Assembly: GCF_003931915.1 (NCBI RefSeq)
Contig: NZ_RSAA01000004.1
Coordinates: 124,001 to 188,000, forward strand
DNA from: Saccharopolyspora rhizosphaerae
GTDB lineage: Bacteria > Actinomycetota > Actinomycetes > Mycobacteriales > Pseudonocardiaceae
Direction: 5' to 3'
DNA length: 64,000 nt
In this document: one piece after another, positions 10,166-19,602 of the stretch
How positions within the stretch are numbered: position 1 is the stretch's first letter
Layout of the letters: each line of letters begins with the position of its first letter
Position numbers and translations under genes: made by a program
The notes under the pieces: generated by a model
Seen by the model: only the letters and a program-made list of their open reading frames with translations
What the model was told of the DNA's origin: nothing
Database searches by the model: none

Positions 10166-10896
10166 TGACCGCCGAAACCACCACCACGGAGATCGGGTCC
10201 CGGCGCAGCGACGAGGAGCTCAAGGCCCTCGTCGAACGCGCCGCCCCGGAACTCGCCGAGGCCACCGCCGAGGAAGCCCTGCGCTGGGCCGCGGACAACT
10301 TCGGTGACGGCAGGCTGATCGTGGCCTCCAACATGCAGGACGCGGTGCTCGTCGACCTGGCCGCCAAGGCCATGCCGGGCGTCGAGATCCTGTTCCTGGA
10401 GACCGGCTACCACTTCGCCGAGACCCTCGGCACGCGCGACGCGGTCGAGCAGGTCTACGACGTCAAGGTGGTCAACGCCCGCCCGCAGCAGACCGTCGCC
10501 GAGCAGGACCAGGCCGAGGGGCCGCGGCTGTACGAGCGCAACGCGCAGCGCTGCTGCTTCCTGCGCAAGGTCGTGCCGCTGCGCGGCACCCTGGCCCGCT
10601 ACGAGGCCTGGGTGACCGGTGTGCGCCGGGTCGAGGCACCGACCCGCGCGAACACGCCGATCCTGACCTGGGACGACCGCAACGGGTTGGTGAAGGTCAA
10701 CCCGTTGGCGGCCTGGTCCGACGAGGAGGTGCAGCGCTACATCGACGACAACGGGGTGCTGGTCAACCCGCTCGTGCCGGCGGGATACCCGTCCATCGGG
10801 TGCCAGCCCTGCACCGCCAAGCCGGCGCCGGGAGCCGACCCGCGCAGCGGGCGCTGGGCGGGCAGCTCCAAGACCGAGTGCGGACTGCACGGCTGA
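10165..10896 (+). CDS. cysH: Adenylyl-sulfate (APS) reductase
   Basis: 243 aa. The PAPS-reductase domain has the iron-sulfur cysteine set Cys130-Cys131 and Cys213/Cys216 (QRCCFLRK and GCQPC) that marks the APS-using branch. The C-terminal redox-active cysteine is in KTECGLH (Cys239). It reduces adenylyl sulfate to sulfite with thioredoxin. The longer open frame upstream is an extension inside the sulfite reductase gene; the ATG at 10165 is preceded by GGGAACGGAG and overlaps the zinc-ribbon gene stop (TGATG). Confidence 0.95.
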   Translation: MTAETTTTEIGSRRSDEELKALVERAAPELAEATAEEALRWAADNFGDGRLIVASNMQDAVLVDLAAKAMPGVEILFLETGYHFAETLGTRDAVEQVYDVKVVNARPQQTVAEQDQAEGPRLYERNAQRCCFLRKVVPLRGTLARYEAWVTGVRRVEAPTRANTPILTWDDRNGLVKVNPLAAWSDEEVQRYIDDNGVLVNPLVPAGYPSIGCQPCTAKPAPGADPRSGRWAGSSKTECGLHG

Positions 10897-10963
10897 GCTT
10901 TCAGCCCACGACGAGAGCGACTTCGACCCCGGGTGCGGGTGTCCGGGAGACGACGGAGGGGAA

Positions 10964-11890
10964 ATGACCACAGCAGACACCGAGGTGTCCGCGCCGCCGC
11001 AGGTGGACAACCTGGCTGCGCTGGAGTCCGAGGCGATCCACATCTTCCGCGAGGTGGCCGGCGAGTTCGACCGCCCGGTGATCCTGTTCTCCGGCGGCAA
11101 GGACTCCACGGTGCTCGTGCACCTGGCGATCAAGGCTTTCTGGCCGGCGCCGGTGCCGTTCCCGCTGCTGCACGTCGACACCGGGCACAACTTCCCCGAG
11201 GTGCTGGACTTCCGCGACGACATCGTCGAGAAGCACCAGCTCCGCCTGGTCGTGGCCAAGGTGCAGGACTACCTCGACGACGGGCGGTTGCAGGAGCGCG
11301 CCGACGGCACCCGCAACCCGCTGCAGACCCAGCCGCTGCTGGACGCCATCACCGACAACAAGTTCGACGCCGTCTTCGGCGGGGGACGCCGCGACGAGGA
11401 GCGCGCTCGAGCCAAGGAGCGCATCTTCAGCCTGCGCAACGCCTTCGGCCAGTGGGACCCGCGCCGGCAGCGCCCGGAGCTGTGGAACCTCTACAACGGA
11501 CGGCACCGCCCGGGTGAGCACGTGCGCGTGTTCCCGCTGTCGAACTGGACCGAGCTGGACATCTGGCGCTACATCCAGCGCGAGAAGATCGAGCTGCCGC
11601 AGATCTACTACGCGCACCGCCGCGAGGTCTTCCAGCGCGACGGCATGTGGCTGACCTCGGGTCCGTGGGGCGGTCCGCGCGACGGCGAGAGCCCGGAGTC
11701 CAAGACGGTGCGCTACCGCACGGTCGGGGACGGCTCGTGCACCGGTGCGGTCGAGTCCGAGGCCTACACGGTCGACGACGTCATCGCCGAGGTCGCGGCC
11801 AGCCGCCTGACCGAGCGCGGCGCCACGCGAGCGGACGACAGGATTTCCGAGGCCGCCATGGAAGACCGAAAACGAGAAGGCTACTTCTGA
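10964..11890 (+). CDS. cysD: Sulfate adenylyltransferase subunit 2
   Basis: 308 aa. The PP-loop motif FSGGKDST lies near residue 43, and the CysD-typical GGGRRDEERARAKERIFS segment is at about 140. With CysN it activates sulfate to adenylyl sulfate. The ATG at 10964 follows GGAGGGGAA. It is 67 bases after cysH in the same direction and ends at an EGYF-type C-terminus usual for CysD. Confidence 0.96.
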   Translation: MTTADTEVSAPPQVDNLAALESEAIHIFREVAGEFDRPVILFSGGKDSTVLVHLAIKAFWPAPVPFPLLHVDTGHNFPEVLDFRDDIVEKHQLRLVVAKVQDYLDDGRLQERADGTRNPLQTQPLLDAITDNKFDAVFGGGRRDEERARAKERIFSLRNAFGQWDPRRQRPELWNLYNGRHRPGEHVRVFPLSNWTELDIWRYIQREKIELPQIYYAHRREVFQRDGMWLTSGPWGGPRDGESPESKTVRYRTVGDGSCTGAVESEAYTVDDVIAEVAASRLTERGATRADDRISEAAMEDRKREGYF

Positions 11891-11896
11891 TCCAGT

Positions 11897-11960
11897 GGGG
11901 TTCGTGACGGCTTGCGTGGCGGTGCGAGCAGCGGAACCCGAGCGTCCTCGCCACGAAGCC
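11897..11960. repeat. Palindromic intergenic element between cysD and cysN
   Basis: The 215 bases between cysD and cysN hold an imperfect inverted repeat: GGCTTGCGTGGCG at 11909-11921 against CGCCACGAAGCC at 11949-11960. The opening GGGGTTCGTGACGGCTT resembles GGGGTTCTGAGCGGCTT at 31288. It may be a member of a dispersed palindromic family (see 31288 and 59687). It breaks the otherwise tight spacing of the sulfate operon and could act as a terminator or processing site. Confidence 0.45.
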
Positions 11961-12105
11961 TCAAAAGCCCCGGCGGTGCCAGTGGCTCGGGCGGGGTGAA
12001 GAGGAAGCGCCTCCTGCGCTCGCCTGACGTCCCCAGCCGCTCGATCCCACGACACCAGAACCTTTCCCGACAGCTACGCCCTTACCACCAGGAGTGGGTT
12101 TCCAG

Positions 12106-13449
12106 ATGACCGAGACCACGACCCGCACCGCCCCGGACAGCGGTACCGAGGTGACCCTGCCGGTGCACACCGACCTGCTGCGACTGGCCACGGCGGGCTC
12201 CGTCGACGACGGCAAGTCCACGCTGGTGGGGCGCCTGCTGCACGACACCAAGTCGGTGCTGGCCGACCAGCTCGACGCGGTGCACCGGGCCAGCGCGGAC
12301 CGCGGGCTCGCCACCCCTGACCTGTCGCTGCTCGTCGACGGCCTGCGCGCGGAGCGGGAGCAGGGCATCACCATCGACGTGGCCTACCGCTACTTCGCCA
12401 CGCCGAAGCGCACCTTCGTGCTGGCCGACACGCCGGGCCACGTGCAGTACACCCGCAACACCGTGACCGGGGCCTCGACCGCGCAGCTGGCGGTGCTGCT
12501 GGTCGACGCCCGCAACGGCGTCGTCGAGCAGACCCGGCGGCACGCGGCCGTGCTGGCGCTGCTGGGCGTGCCGCAGCTGGTCCTCGCGGTCAACAAGATC
12601 GACATGGTCGACTTCGACGAGGCGACCTTCACCAGCATCGCCGAGGAGTTCTCCGCCCACGCCAAGGCGCTCGGCTACGCCGACGACGCCGTGACGACCA
12701 TCCCCGTCTCGGCGCTGCTGGGCGACAACGTCGTGGAGCGCTCGGAGAACACGCCGTGGTACTCCGGTCCGTCGCTGCTGGAGCACCTGGAGAACGTCCC
12801 GGTCGCGCCGGACCCGCACGACGCGCCGTTCCGGATGCCGGTCCAGTACGTGATCCGGCCGCGCACCGCCGAGCACCCGGACTACCGCGGCTACGCCGGC
12901 CAGGTCGCCGCCGGTGTGGTCAAGGCCGGTGACGAGGTCGTCGTGCAGCCGGCCGGTGTGCGCACCACGGTGTCCAAGGTGGACACCGCCGACGGCGAGC
13001 GCTCCGAGGCCGCGGCCGGGCACTCGGTGACGCTGCTGCTCGAGGACGACGTCGACATCTCGCGCGGTGACCTGATCGCCGCGGCCGAGACCGCTCCGGT
13101 GCTGACCGACGAGCTCGACGCCACGGTGTGCTGGCTGGCCGAGAAGGCGCTGAACCCGGGCGCGAAGCTGCTGGTCAAGCACGGTGCGCGGACGGTGCAG
13201 GCGATGGTGACCGAGCTGTCGGCGCGCTTCGACGAGCAGCAGCTGACCAGCGTGGCAGCCCCGGACTCGTTGCAGCTCAACGAGATCGGCCGGGTGCAGC
13301 TGCGCACCGCCGAGCCGCTGCCGGTCGACGACTACGCCGAGAGCCGCCGCAACGGATCGTTCCTGGTGATCGACCCGTCCGACGGCACCACGCTGGCCGC
13401 CGGCATGATCGGTGTCCCGCTGGCCCCGTTCGCCGAAGCATCGCGATGA
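12106..13449 (+). CDS. cysN: Sulfate adenylyltransferase subunit 1 (GTPase)
   Basis: 447 aa. The translation-factor GTPase domain has G1 GSVDDGKST (31-39), DTPGH and NKID, followed by EF-Tu-like beta-barrel domains 2 and 3. GTP hydrolysis by CysN drives APS formation by CysD. There is no C-terminal APS kinase extension, consistent with a pathway that reduces APS directly through CysH. The ATG at 12106 has AGGAG 11 bases upstream; a GTG at 12094 is in frame but would overlap that site. Confidence 0.95.
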   Translation: MTETTTRTAPDSGTEVTLPVHTDLLRLATAGSVDDGKSTLVGRLLHDTKSVLADQLDAVHRASADRGLATPDLSLLVDGLRAEREQGITIDVAYRYFATPKRTFVLADTPGHVQYTRNTVTGASTAQLAVLLVDARNGVVEQTRRHAAVLALLGVPQLVLAVNKIDMVDFDEATFTSIAEEFSAHAKALGYADDAVTTIPVSALLGDNVVERSENTPWYSGPSLLEHLENVPVAPDPHDAPFRMPVQYVIRPRTAEHPDYRGYAGQVAAGVVKAGDEVVVQPAGVRTTVSKVDTADGERSEAAAGHSVTLLLEDDVDISRGDLIAAAETAPVLTDELDATVCWLAEKALNPGAKLLVKHGARTVQAMVTELSARFDEQQLTSVAAPDSLQLNEIGRVQLRTAEPLPVDDYAESRRNGSFLVIDPSDGTTLAAGMIGVPLAPFAEASR

Positions 13450-14201
13450 CCACCGCGCCCCTGGTCGCCGTCGCGCACGGCAGCCGGGACCCGCGCTCCG
13501 CCGAGACGATCCACCGGCTGCTGGGCGTGGTCCGCGCGCTGCGGCCGGAACTGGACGTGCGCGTGGCGTTCCTGGACCTGTCCGAGCCGTTGCTCGGCGA
13601 AGTCCTGGACGCCGTGCGCGCCGACGGGCACCGGGAGGCCGTGGTCGTGCCGCTGCTGCTCGGCCACGCCTTCCACGCCCGCGTCGACGTGCCCGCCGCC
13701 GTCGCCGACGCGCAGCAGCGCCACCCGGACCTGCGGGTGCGCATCGGGGACGTGCTCGGCCCCGACCCGCGCCTGGACGCCGCCGCGTGGCGGCGGTTGC
13801 TGGACGCCGGCGCCGATCCGGACGACCCGGAGCTCGGCGTGCTGCTGGCCGGTGCGGGCTCGTCGCACGCCCCGGCCAACCGGCTGGTGGCCGACGTCGC
13901 CGCCCGCTGGCAGGCGCTGACCTCCTGGACCGGCACGGTCGCGACCTTCGCGGCCGCCGCAGCGCCCGACGTGCCCGCTGCGATCGAGGCGCTGCGGGCC
14001 CGCGGTGCGCGGCGGTTCGCCGTCGGGTCCTGGTTCCTGGCACCGGGACTGCTGCCGGACCGCATCACCGACCTCGCCACGGCGCACTCGGACCGTCCGC
14101 TGATCGCCGGGCCGATGGCCGACGACCTGGGTGTGGCCGACCTCGTGCTGCACCGCTACGACCTGGCGACGCTCGAGGTCCCGCTGCCCGCGCTGGCCTG
14201 A
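13446..14201 (+). CDS. Sirohydrochlorin chelatase (CbiX/SirB family)
   Basis: 251 aa with the VAHGSRDP opening, metal-binding His11 and a second half containing LLLGHAFHARVDVP. These are hallmarks of CbiX/SirB class II chelatases. It would insert Fe2+ (or Co2+) into sirohydrochlorin; iron is favoured because the gene overlaps cysN by ATGA in an operon headed by a siroheme enzyme. The length suggests a duplicated two-domain form. Metal specificity cannot be decided from sequence. Confidence 0.88.
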   Translation: MTTAPLVAVAHGSRDPRSAETIHRLLGVVRALRPELDVRVAFLDLSEPLLGEVLDAVRADGHREAVVVPLLLGHAFHARVDVPAAVADAQQRHPDLRVRIGDVLGPDPRLDAAAWRRLLDAGADPDDPELGVLLAGAGSSHAPANRLVADVAARWQALTSWTGTVATFAAAAAPDVPAAIEALRARGARRFAVGSWFLAPGLLPDRITDLATAHSDRPLIAGPMADDLGVADLVLHRYDLATLEVPLPALA

Positions 14202-14234
14202 GCCCGAGGCGCGTGACCGTCGCGCGCGCAACAG

Positions 14235-14254
14235 GTTGGCGAGAACTCGCCAAC
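14235..14254. terminator. Short palindrome after the sulfate operon
   Basis: GTTGGCGAG and CTCGCCAAC form a perfect 9-base inverted repeat separated by AA, 34 bases after the chelatase stop. As RNA it would be an 8-bp stem with a GAAC loop, without a clear T-run behind it. It may be the operon terminator, or an operator for the small gene at 14338. Confidence 0.4.
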
Positions 14255-14337
14255 TGGGTTCTCGACCGCACCCAGGGCGTCATGATGTGATCTGTGCCGT
14301 TAACGCCAGGGTCGCGCGCGCAGGGGGTCACCACCTG

Positions 14338-14562
14338 ATGAGTTCGATCCCCCACCTGATCGCCCGGGTGCACCCTGAGCTCGCGCGCAGCGAGCAGGAC
14401 AAGTCCTGCCACTTCTTCCCGCTTCCGAGCGGCGGCCCGCTCCCCGAAACCCTGCGCGCCTACTGCGGTTTCAGCATCGCGCCCGGCCAGGCCGAGGCGC
14501 TCGAAGGTCCTGCCGGGATGCCCTGCCTGGGGTGCCTGATGGCGGCAGCCCTGTCCGACTGA
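14338..14562 (+). CDS. Small cysteine-containing protein of unknown function
   Basis: 74 aa from the ATG at 14338, with GGGGG about 9 bases upstream; an in-frame GTG at 14287 is an alternative. Visible features are DKSCHFFPLPSGG, AYCGFSIAPGQAE and a final GMPCLGCL, giving four cysteines and a histidine that could bind zinc. Short proteins with this ending recur in Pseudonocardiaceae, but I know no function. It lies between the sulfate operon and the ADP-ribosylglycohydrolase genes, on the same strand. Confidence 0.6.
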   Translation: MSSIPHLIARVHPELARSEQDKSCHFFPLPSGGPLPETLRAYCGFSIAPGQAEALEGPAGMPCLGCLMAAALSD

Positions 14563-14790
14563 GCTCACCGCTCCTCCCGACCGCAACTCCCTCGGACGTG
14601 TCGGGCGTGTGATCCGCCGGACTCCACGCCGCCAAGTTTCACGCAGAGTTGTTCACTCAAAGACTACGATTCACCCCAAGAGGTCATGAGAGAGTGCATG
14701 GCGGCGTCTGAACGGGGTACCGGCAGCTCACCGTGCACAGTTCAGCCGCCATGCCGCGCTTTCAGGTGACCGTCGCTGTGGGGGCGATCA

Positions 14791-17700
14791 ATGCAAGGCT
14801 GGACAGGGAGTCAGGGACAGCAGGGCGAGATGAACACGCAGCAGCCGAGCCGACCGGTCATCACACCGGCCATGCGGGAGCAGGCCAAGAAGCAGCCCAA
14901 CACCTGGCTGTACGTGGTCGACCCGATCTTCACCGACCCCAACGCCGAAGTGCCACCGTGGGGGTTCATCGGCGGGTACCGCGTCGACGAGCACGGTGAG
15001 ATCACCGACGACTTCTCCCCCAACCCGAACTACCGGCCCTCTCCCGTGGCGCTGCGGCTGCCCGCGCCGAAGAACGACGTCGAGCGCGCCCTGCAGCTGA
15101 CCACCACCGGTTACGCGCAAGGCCAGGCACTGCTGGCCGCGATGCTCGACGCCGAGCTGATCCTGTTCGCCCAGCCGCAGGGCACCGGGCTGTTCACGAT
15201 GGAGCACGAATCGGGTCGTCGTCAGCTGCAGGTGTTCACCTCGGAGGGCTTCCTGCCGCCGAACTGGACGACCTGGCAGCGGATGACCGGCAGGCAGGTG
15301 GCCACCCACCCGCTGGCCGGCATCGACCTGCAGATCAACCCCACCAGCCCGGTGAAGGCCCGGATGCCCGGTGAAGACCTGGTCGCGGTCGCCGCCTCGG
15401 TCCCGCCGAAACCGCCTGCGGTGCCCATGTCCCCGCCGGCAGGCACCCCGATGACCCCGGGCCCGCCCGCGTCCCCGCCCACGGGCACCACGACGTCTCC
15501 ACCCTCGGGCACCGCGATGTCGCCGCCCGCCGGGACCGCCGTGCCCGGCACCGGGTCCGACGCGCCGACCAAGACCGTGCGGGTCGGTCCCGGTGGACCC
15601 GCCGCGCCTCCGGCACCCGCCGCTCCCGCTCCTGCCGAGGCCGTCGAGGCCGAGGAACCCGCCGAGGCCGGCGGAAGCGAGTTCGAGCAGCGGTTTCTCG
15701 GAGCGGTGCTGGCCGGCGCGATCGGTGACGCGCTGGGCGCACCGGTGGAGTTCTACCCGATCGACCAGATCCGCAGCCGCTTCGGTGAGGACGGCGTCAC
15801 CGAGTACGACCGCAGCGGCGAGCACCCCGGCGAGTTCACCGACGACACCCAGCTGGCCCTGTTCACGCTGGAAGGCCTGATCCGCGCGCACAGCCTGGCC
15901 CGCAGCGGCGACTCCGCCGGCCCGCTGCCCGCCGTTCAGCTCGCCTACCAGCGCTGGCTGCACACCCAGGGCTACGCCTGGATGCGCTCGGCCGGGCCGT
16001 TCGCGGCCAAGCACCCCAAGGCCAACGGGTGGCTGGTCGAGCAGACCGACCTGTTCGCCGTGCGTTCGCCCAACAGCACCACCATCAGCGCGCTGCGCGA
16101 GTTCGCCTCCGTCGGAGCTCCCGGCACCTTCGAGCGGCCGATCAACGACTCCGACGACTGCGGCGGCGTGGTCCGCGCGGCACCCGTCGCGCTGTGGTCC
16201 GACGACCCGCGCTCGGTCTTCGAGCTCGCGGCCGCGACCGCCGCGCTGACCCACTCGCAGCCCAACGCCTACCTGCCCGCCGGTGTGCTGGCGGTGCTGG
16301 TCCACCGCCTGCTGCGCGAGGAATCGCTGACCGAGGCGCTCGAGACGGCGCGCGAGCTGCTCACCGCCTACCGCGACCACGAGGACACCGCCCGCGCGCT
16401 GCGGACCGCCGAAGAGCTCGCGCAAAAGGGCAAGCCGACGCCCGAGGAGCTGCGGGACGCGCTCGGCAGCGGCTGGGCCGGGCACGAGGCGCTGGCCATC
16501 GCCGTGTGCGCGGCGCGGTGCACCGAGACCGTGGCCGACGCGCTCATGGTCGCGATCAACCACTCCGGCGACAGCGACTCGACCGGCGCGATCTGCGGCA
16601 ACATCGTCGGCGCCCAGCACGGCACCGCCGCGCTGCCCGGCGTGTGGCTGCGCGATCTGGGCCAGCGCGAGGTCGTCGAGGCGCTGGCCAAGGACGGCCT
16701 GCTCGAGTTCCGCGGCGCCCCGCCCACCGGGGACGCGTGGGCCAAGCGCTACCCGGCCTCCGGCGACGTCTCGGACCTGGACTTCGCCTCCTCACTGCCG
16801 CGCGCGGAAGCCGAAGAGGTGCAGGAGCCGACCGAGGACGAGGACGAACCGGCCGCCGATCCCGCCCCGGAGGTCGAATCGGTCGTCTCGCCACCGGAAT
16901 CTGCCACGCCGCCACCGCCGTCCTCGCCGGAAGACCTGCGCACGCAGCGGATCCTGGGGATGCTGCTGGGCACCGCCGCGGGTGACGCGCTCGGCTTCCC
17001 GATCGAGGCCGACACGCTGACCGACATCCGCGCCAAGTTCGGCGATTCCGGTCTCATCGACTACGTCGACGGGCACCGGCCGGCCGGGTCGATCAGCGAC
17101 GAGACGCAGCTGACCGCCTTCACCACCGAGGGTCTTGTCCGCGCCGCGACCGCCCGCCGCCAGACCGGCTCGACCGATCCCGCAGTGCACGTCCAGCAGG
17201 CCTACCAGCGCTGGCTGCACACCCAGGGCGTCGCCTGGTCCGAGACCGGCGGCCGCGGCGAGCAGCCCGACGGCTGGCTGATCGGCCAGCGCGAGCTGTT
17301 CGACCGCCGGGTCCGGGGCATGACCACCGTGCAGGCACTGCGCGGTCACGCCGGTGGCCAGGAACGGGGGTCGCTGGAGAAGCCGCCGAACGACGCGGCC
17401 GACTGGGGTGCGGTGGTGCGCGCCGCGCCCGCCGCGCTGTGGTCCGAGGACCCGGCGGAGGCGTTCCGCACCGGTGTCCGCACCGCGGTCCTCACCCACG
17501 GCCACGTCAGCGCCTACCTGCCCGCCGGTGCGTTGGCGCTGCTGGTGCACCAGCTGCTGGCCAACCGCTCGCTGCCGCAGGCGGTCGACCGGGCCCTGCT
17601 GGAACTGTCCGAATGGGACGGTCACGAGGAAACGATCACCGCGCTGCGCAAGGCCGTCGAGCTGGCCGCGACCGGCACGCCCACCCCGGAGCAGATCGAG

Positions 17701-19596
17701 GAGGCCTTCGGCACCGCGCACTCCGGCGCCCAGGTGCTGGCGATCGCGGTCTGCGCGGCGCTGACCCACCCGGAGTCGTTCCCGGAGGCGCTGGTGCTGG
17801 CCGCCAACCACTCCGGCGCCAGCGACTCCACCGCGTCGATCTGCGGTGGCATCATGGGCGCCGCGCACACCGCGGCCGCGATCCCGCAGCACTGGCAGGA
17901 GAAGCTGGAGCTGCGCGAGACCTTGGAGTTCCTCGCCGCGGACGCCGACCTGGAGTTCGGTTCGAACCCGCCGTCCGGCCAGCTGTGGGCGGCTCGGTAC
18001 CCGGTTCCCGAGGAGGAGCCCGCTCCCGAGGAGCCCGCGGAGGAGGCATCGGCGCCGCAGGAGGCCGAGGCGGCCGAGGCCGTCGTCGAGGCCGACCCGG
18101 AACCCGACGAGGAGCAGGCCCCTGCCGACCAGGCCCCGACCGACCAGGCCCCGACCGACGAGGGCTCGACCGACGAGGGCTCGACCGACGAGGCCGAGCA
18201 GACCGCAGCCCAGCACGAGTCCGCCGGGCACGTCTCCGCCGACGAGGACACCGTGGACGCCGCCACGGAGCGGACGCCGGTCGCGGCGCTCCCCGCCGAG
18301 GAGTCCCCTGCGGACGATGTTCCGGCGTCCGCCGAGTCCGAGGACTCCGGCGACGAAGGGCTCTCCGACGAGGAGCTCCGGCTGCTGCTGGCGTGGCGCA
18401 AGTTCCGAGACAACGACGACGGTGGCAACAGCGCCGACCTCACCCAGGGACTGCACAAGCTCCTCGTGGAGGCCTTCGGCGAGGAACGCGCCGCGCAGCT
18501 CATCGGCGAGGCCACCGCCGAGGAGGACGAACCCGCAGAGGAGCCCGAGCTCGAGGCAGCCGAGGAAAGGCAGGTCCGGCCCACCCGCCGGGAGCGGTTC
18601 ACCGGCTGCGTGCTCGGTGCCGCGGTCGGCGACGCCCTCGGGGCGCCGTGGATGTTCAGCGACCTGCTCACCACGCTGCGCGAGAACCCCGACGGCGTGC
18701 GCGAGTACGCCGAGCTGTTCGGCCGTCGCGGCACGGCGACCGCCTACACCCAGCAGACCGCCTTCGTGCTGGCCGGTTTGAACGGGCCGAACCCGGACCG
18801 GCCGTCGCTGGTGCGGGCCTCGCTGCGGGACTGGGTGCGCACCCAGGGCGGCCGTCCCATGCCGGACGGCGGCGGCAAGCTCGCCCAAGTGGAAGCGCTT
18901 CGCGCGCAACGTTTCCCGGACGAGGCGACGCTGACCGCGGTGGCCCGCTGGGGCGATCGCAGCGAGAACCCGACACCCGGCAACCCGCCGAACGACGCCC
19001 GCAACGCCGCCGCCACCGCGCGCGGCGCGGTGGTCGGCTTCGAGGTCAGCGACCCGGCCGAAGCGATCACGCTCGGCATCGGCATCGGCGTGCTCACCCA
19101 CGGCCACCCGGACGGTCACCTGCCCGCGGCGGCGCTCGCGGGCCTGGTGTCCGGCATCGACGGCGGCCGGACGCTGGTCGACTCCGTGGAGTTCGTGCTC
19201 GCCGAGCTCGACCGCGTGGAGGGCGCCGAGAACACCGTCCGCGGCTTGCGCGCAGCGTTGGAGATCGCCACCGGCGGACCGGTGTCGCCGACGGTGCTGG
19301 AGTCGCTGGGACTGGGCTGGAACGCACCGGAAGCGCTGGCCATCGCCGTCGCGGCCGCGTTGTCGCACCCGACCTCGGTGGCCGACGCGATCTCGCTGGC
19401 GGCCACGCACGCGGGCAACAGCGCTGCGACCGCCGCGATCTGCGGCGCCCTGGTGGGCACCGCCCGCGGCGCCGGGGAGCTGCCGGAGGAGTGGGTCGGC
19501 GGACTGGAGCTGCGGGAGGTCCTGGAACAGCTGCTCGGCGAGGTGGAGATCGCCGAGACCGAGGTGCCCGAACCGGCCGTCCACCACGCCGGGTAG
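14791..19596 (+). CDS. SseB-like domain fused to three ADP-ribosylglycohydrolase-like domains
   Basis: 1601 aa, far larger than a normal 300-400 aa ADP-ribosylglycohydrolase. Residues 28-200 match SseB-like type VII secretion-associated proteins (PNTWLYVVDP, VPPWG, NPNYRPSP, VERALQLTTTGY). A Pro/Thr-rich linker (203-290) follows. ARH1 (300-655) has the metal motifs TDDT (350-353) and GDSDST (593-598). ARH2 (717-1070) has SDET (769-772) and GASDST, with the first Asp lost. An acidic linker (1071-1265) contains repeated PTDQA and STDEG units. ARH3 (1268-1590) has TQQT and GNSAAT, with all acidic ligands lost. ARH1 should remove ADP-ribose from proteins or nucleic acids; the others look non-catalytic. 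The ATG at 14791 has GGGGG upstream; Met14 is an alternative start. Confidence 0.85.
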   Translation: MQGWTGSQGQQGEMNTQQPSRPVITPAMREQAKKQPNTWLYVVDPIFTDPNAEVPPWGFIGGYRVDEHGEITDDFSPNPNYRPSPVALRLPAPKNDVERALQLTTTGYAQGQALLAAMLDAELILFAQPQGTGLFTMEHESGRRQLQVFTSEGFLPPNWTTWQRMTGRQVATHPLAGIDLQINPTSPVKARMPGEDLVAVAASVPPKPPAVPMSPPAGTPMTPGPPASPPTGTTTSPPSGTAMSPPAGTAVPGTGSDAPTKTVRVGPGGPAAPPAPAAPAPAEAVEAEEPAEAGGSEFEQRFLGAVLAGAIGDALGAPVEFYPIDQIRSRFGEDGVTEYDRSGEHPGEFTDDTQLALFTLEGLIRAHSLARSGDSAGPLPAVQLAYQRWLHTQGYAWMRSAGPFAAKHPKANGWLVEQTDLFAVRSPNSTTISALREFASVGAPGTFERPINDSDDCGGVVRAAPVALWSDDPRSVFELAAATAALTHSQPNAYLPAGVLAVLVHRLLREESLTEALETARELLTAYRDHEDTARALRTAEELAQKGKPTPEELRDALGSGWAGHEALAIAVCAARCTETVADALMVAINHSGDSDSTGAICGNIVGAQHGTAALPGVWLRDLGQREVVEALAKDGLLEFRGAPPTGDAWAKRYPASGDVSDLDFASSLPRAEAEEVQEPTEDEDEPAADPAPEVESVVSPPESATPPPPSSPEDLRTQRILGMLLGTAAGDALGFPIEADTLTDIRAKFGDSGLIDYVDGHRPAGSISDETQLTAFTTEGLVRAATARRQTGSTDPAVHVQQAYQRWLHTQGVAWSETGGRGEQPDGWLIGQRELFDRRVRGMTTVQALRGHAGGQERGSLEKPPNDAADWGAVVRAAPAALWSEDPAEAFRTGVRTAVLTHGHVSAYLPAGALALLVHQLLANRSLPQAVDRALLELSEWDGHEETITALRKAVELAATGTPTPEQIEEAFGTAHSGAQVLAIAVCAALTHPESFPEALVLAANHSGASDSTASICGGIMGAAHTAAAIPQHWQEKLELRETLEFLAADADLEFGSNPPSGQLWAARYPVPEEEPAPEEPAEEASAPQEAEAAEAVVEADPEPDEEQAPADQAPTDQAPTDEGSTDEGSTDEAEQTAAQHESAGHVSADEDTVDAATERTPVAALPAEESPADDVPASAESEDSGDEGLSDEELRLLLAWRKFRDNDDGGNSADLTQGLHKLLVEAFGEERAAQLIGEATAEEDEPAEEPELEAAEERQVRPTRRERFTGCVLGAAVGDALGAPWMFSDLLTTLRENPDGVREYAELFGRRGTATAYTQQTAFVLAGLNGPNPDRPSLVRASLRDWVRTQGGRPMPDGGGKLAQVEALRAQRFPDEATLTAVARWGDRSENPTPGNPPNDARNAAATARGAVVGFEVSDPAEAITLGIGIGVLTHGHPDGHLPAAALAGLVSGIDGGRTLVDSVEFVLAELDRVEGAENTVRGLRAALEIATGGPVSPTVLESLGLGWNAPEALAIAVAAALSHPTSVADAISLAATHAGNSAATAAICGALVGTARGAGELPEEWVGGLELREVLEQLLGEVEIAETEVPEPAVHHAG

Positions 19597-19602
19597 TCCG
19601 CG

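Noticed and set aside
11912-12109. 65-codon frame between cysD and cysN
   Set aside because: No family resemblance, no ribosome site, and it runs through the inverted repeat at 11909-11960.
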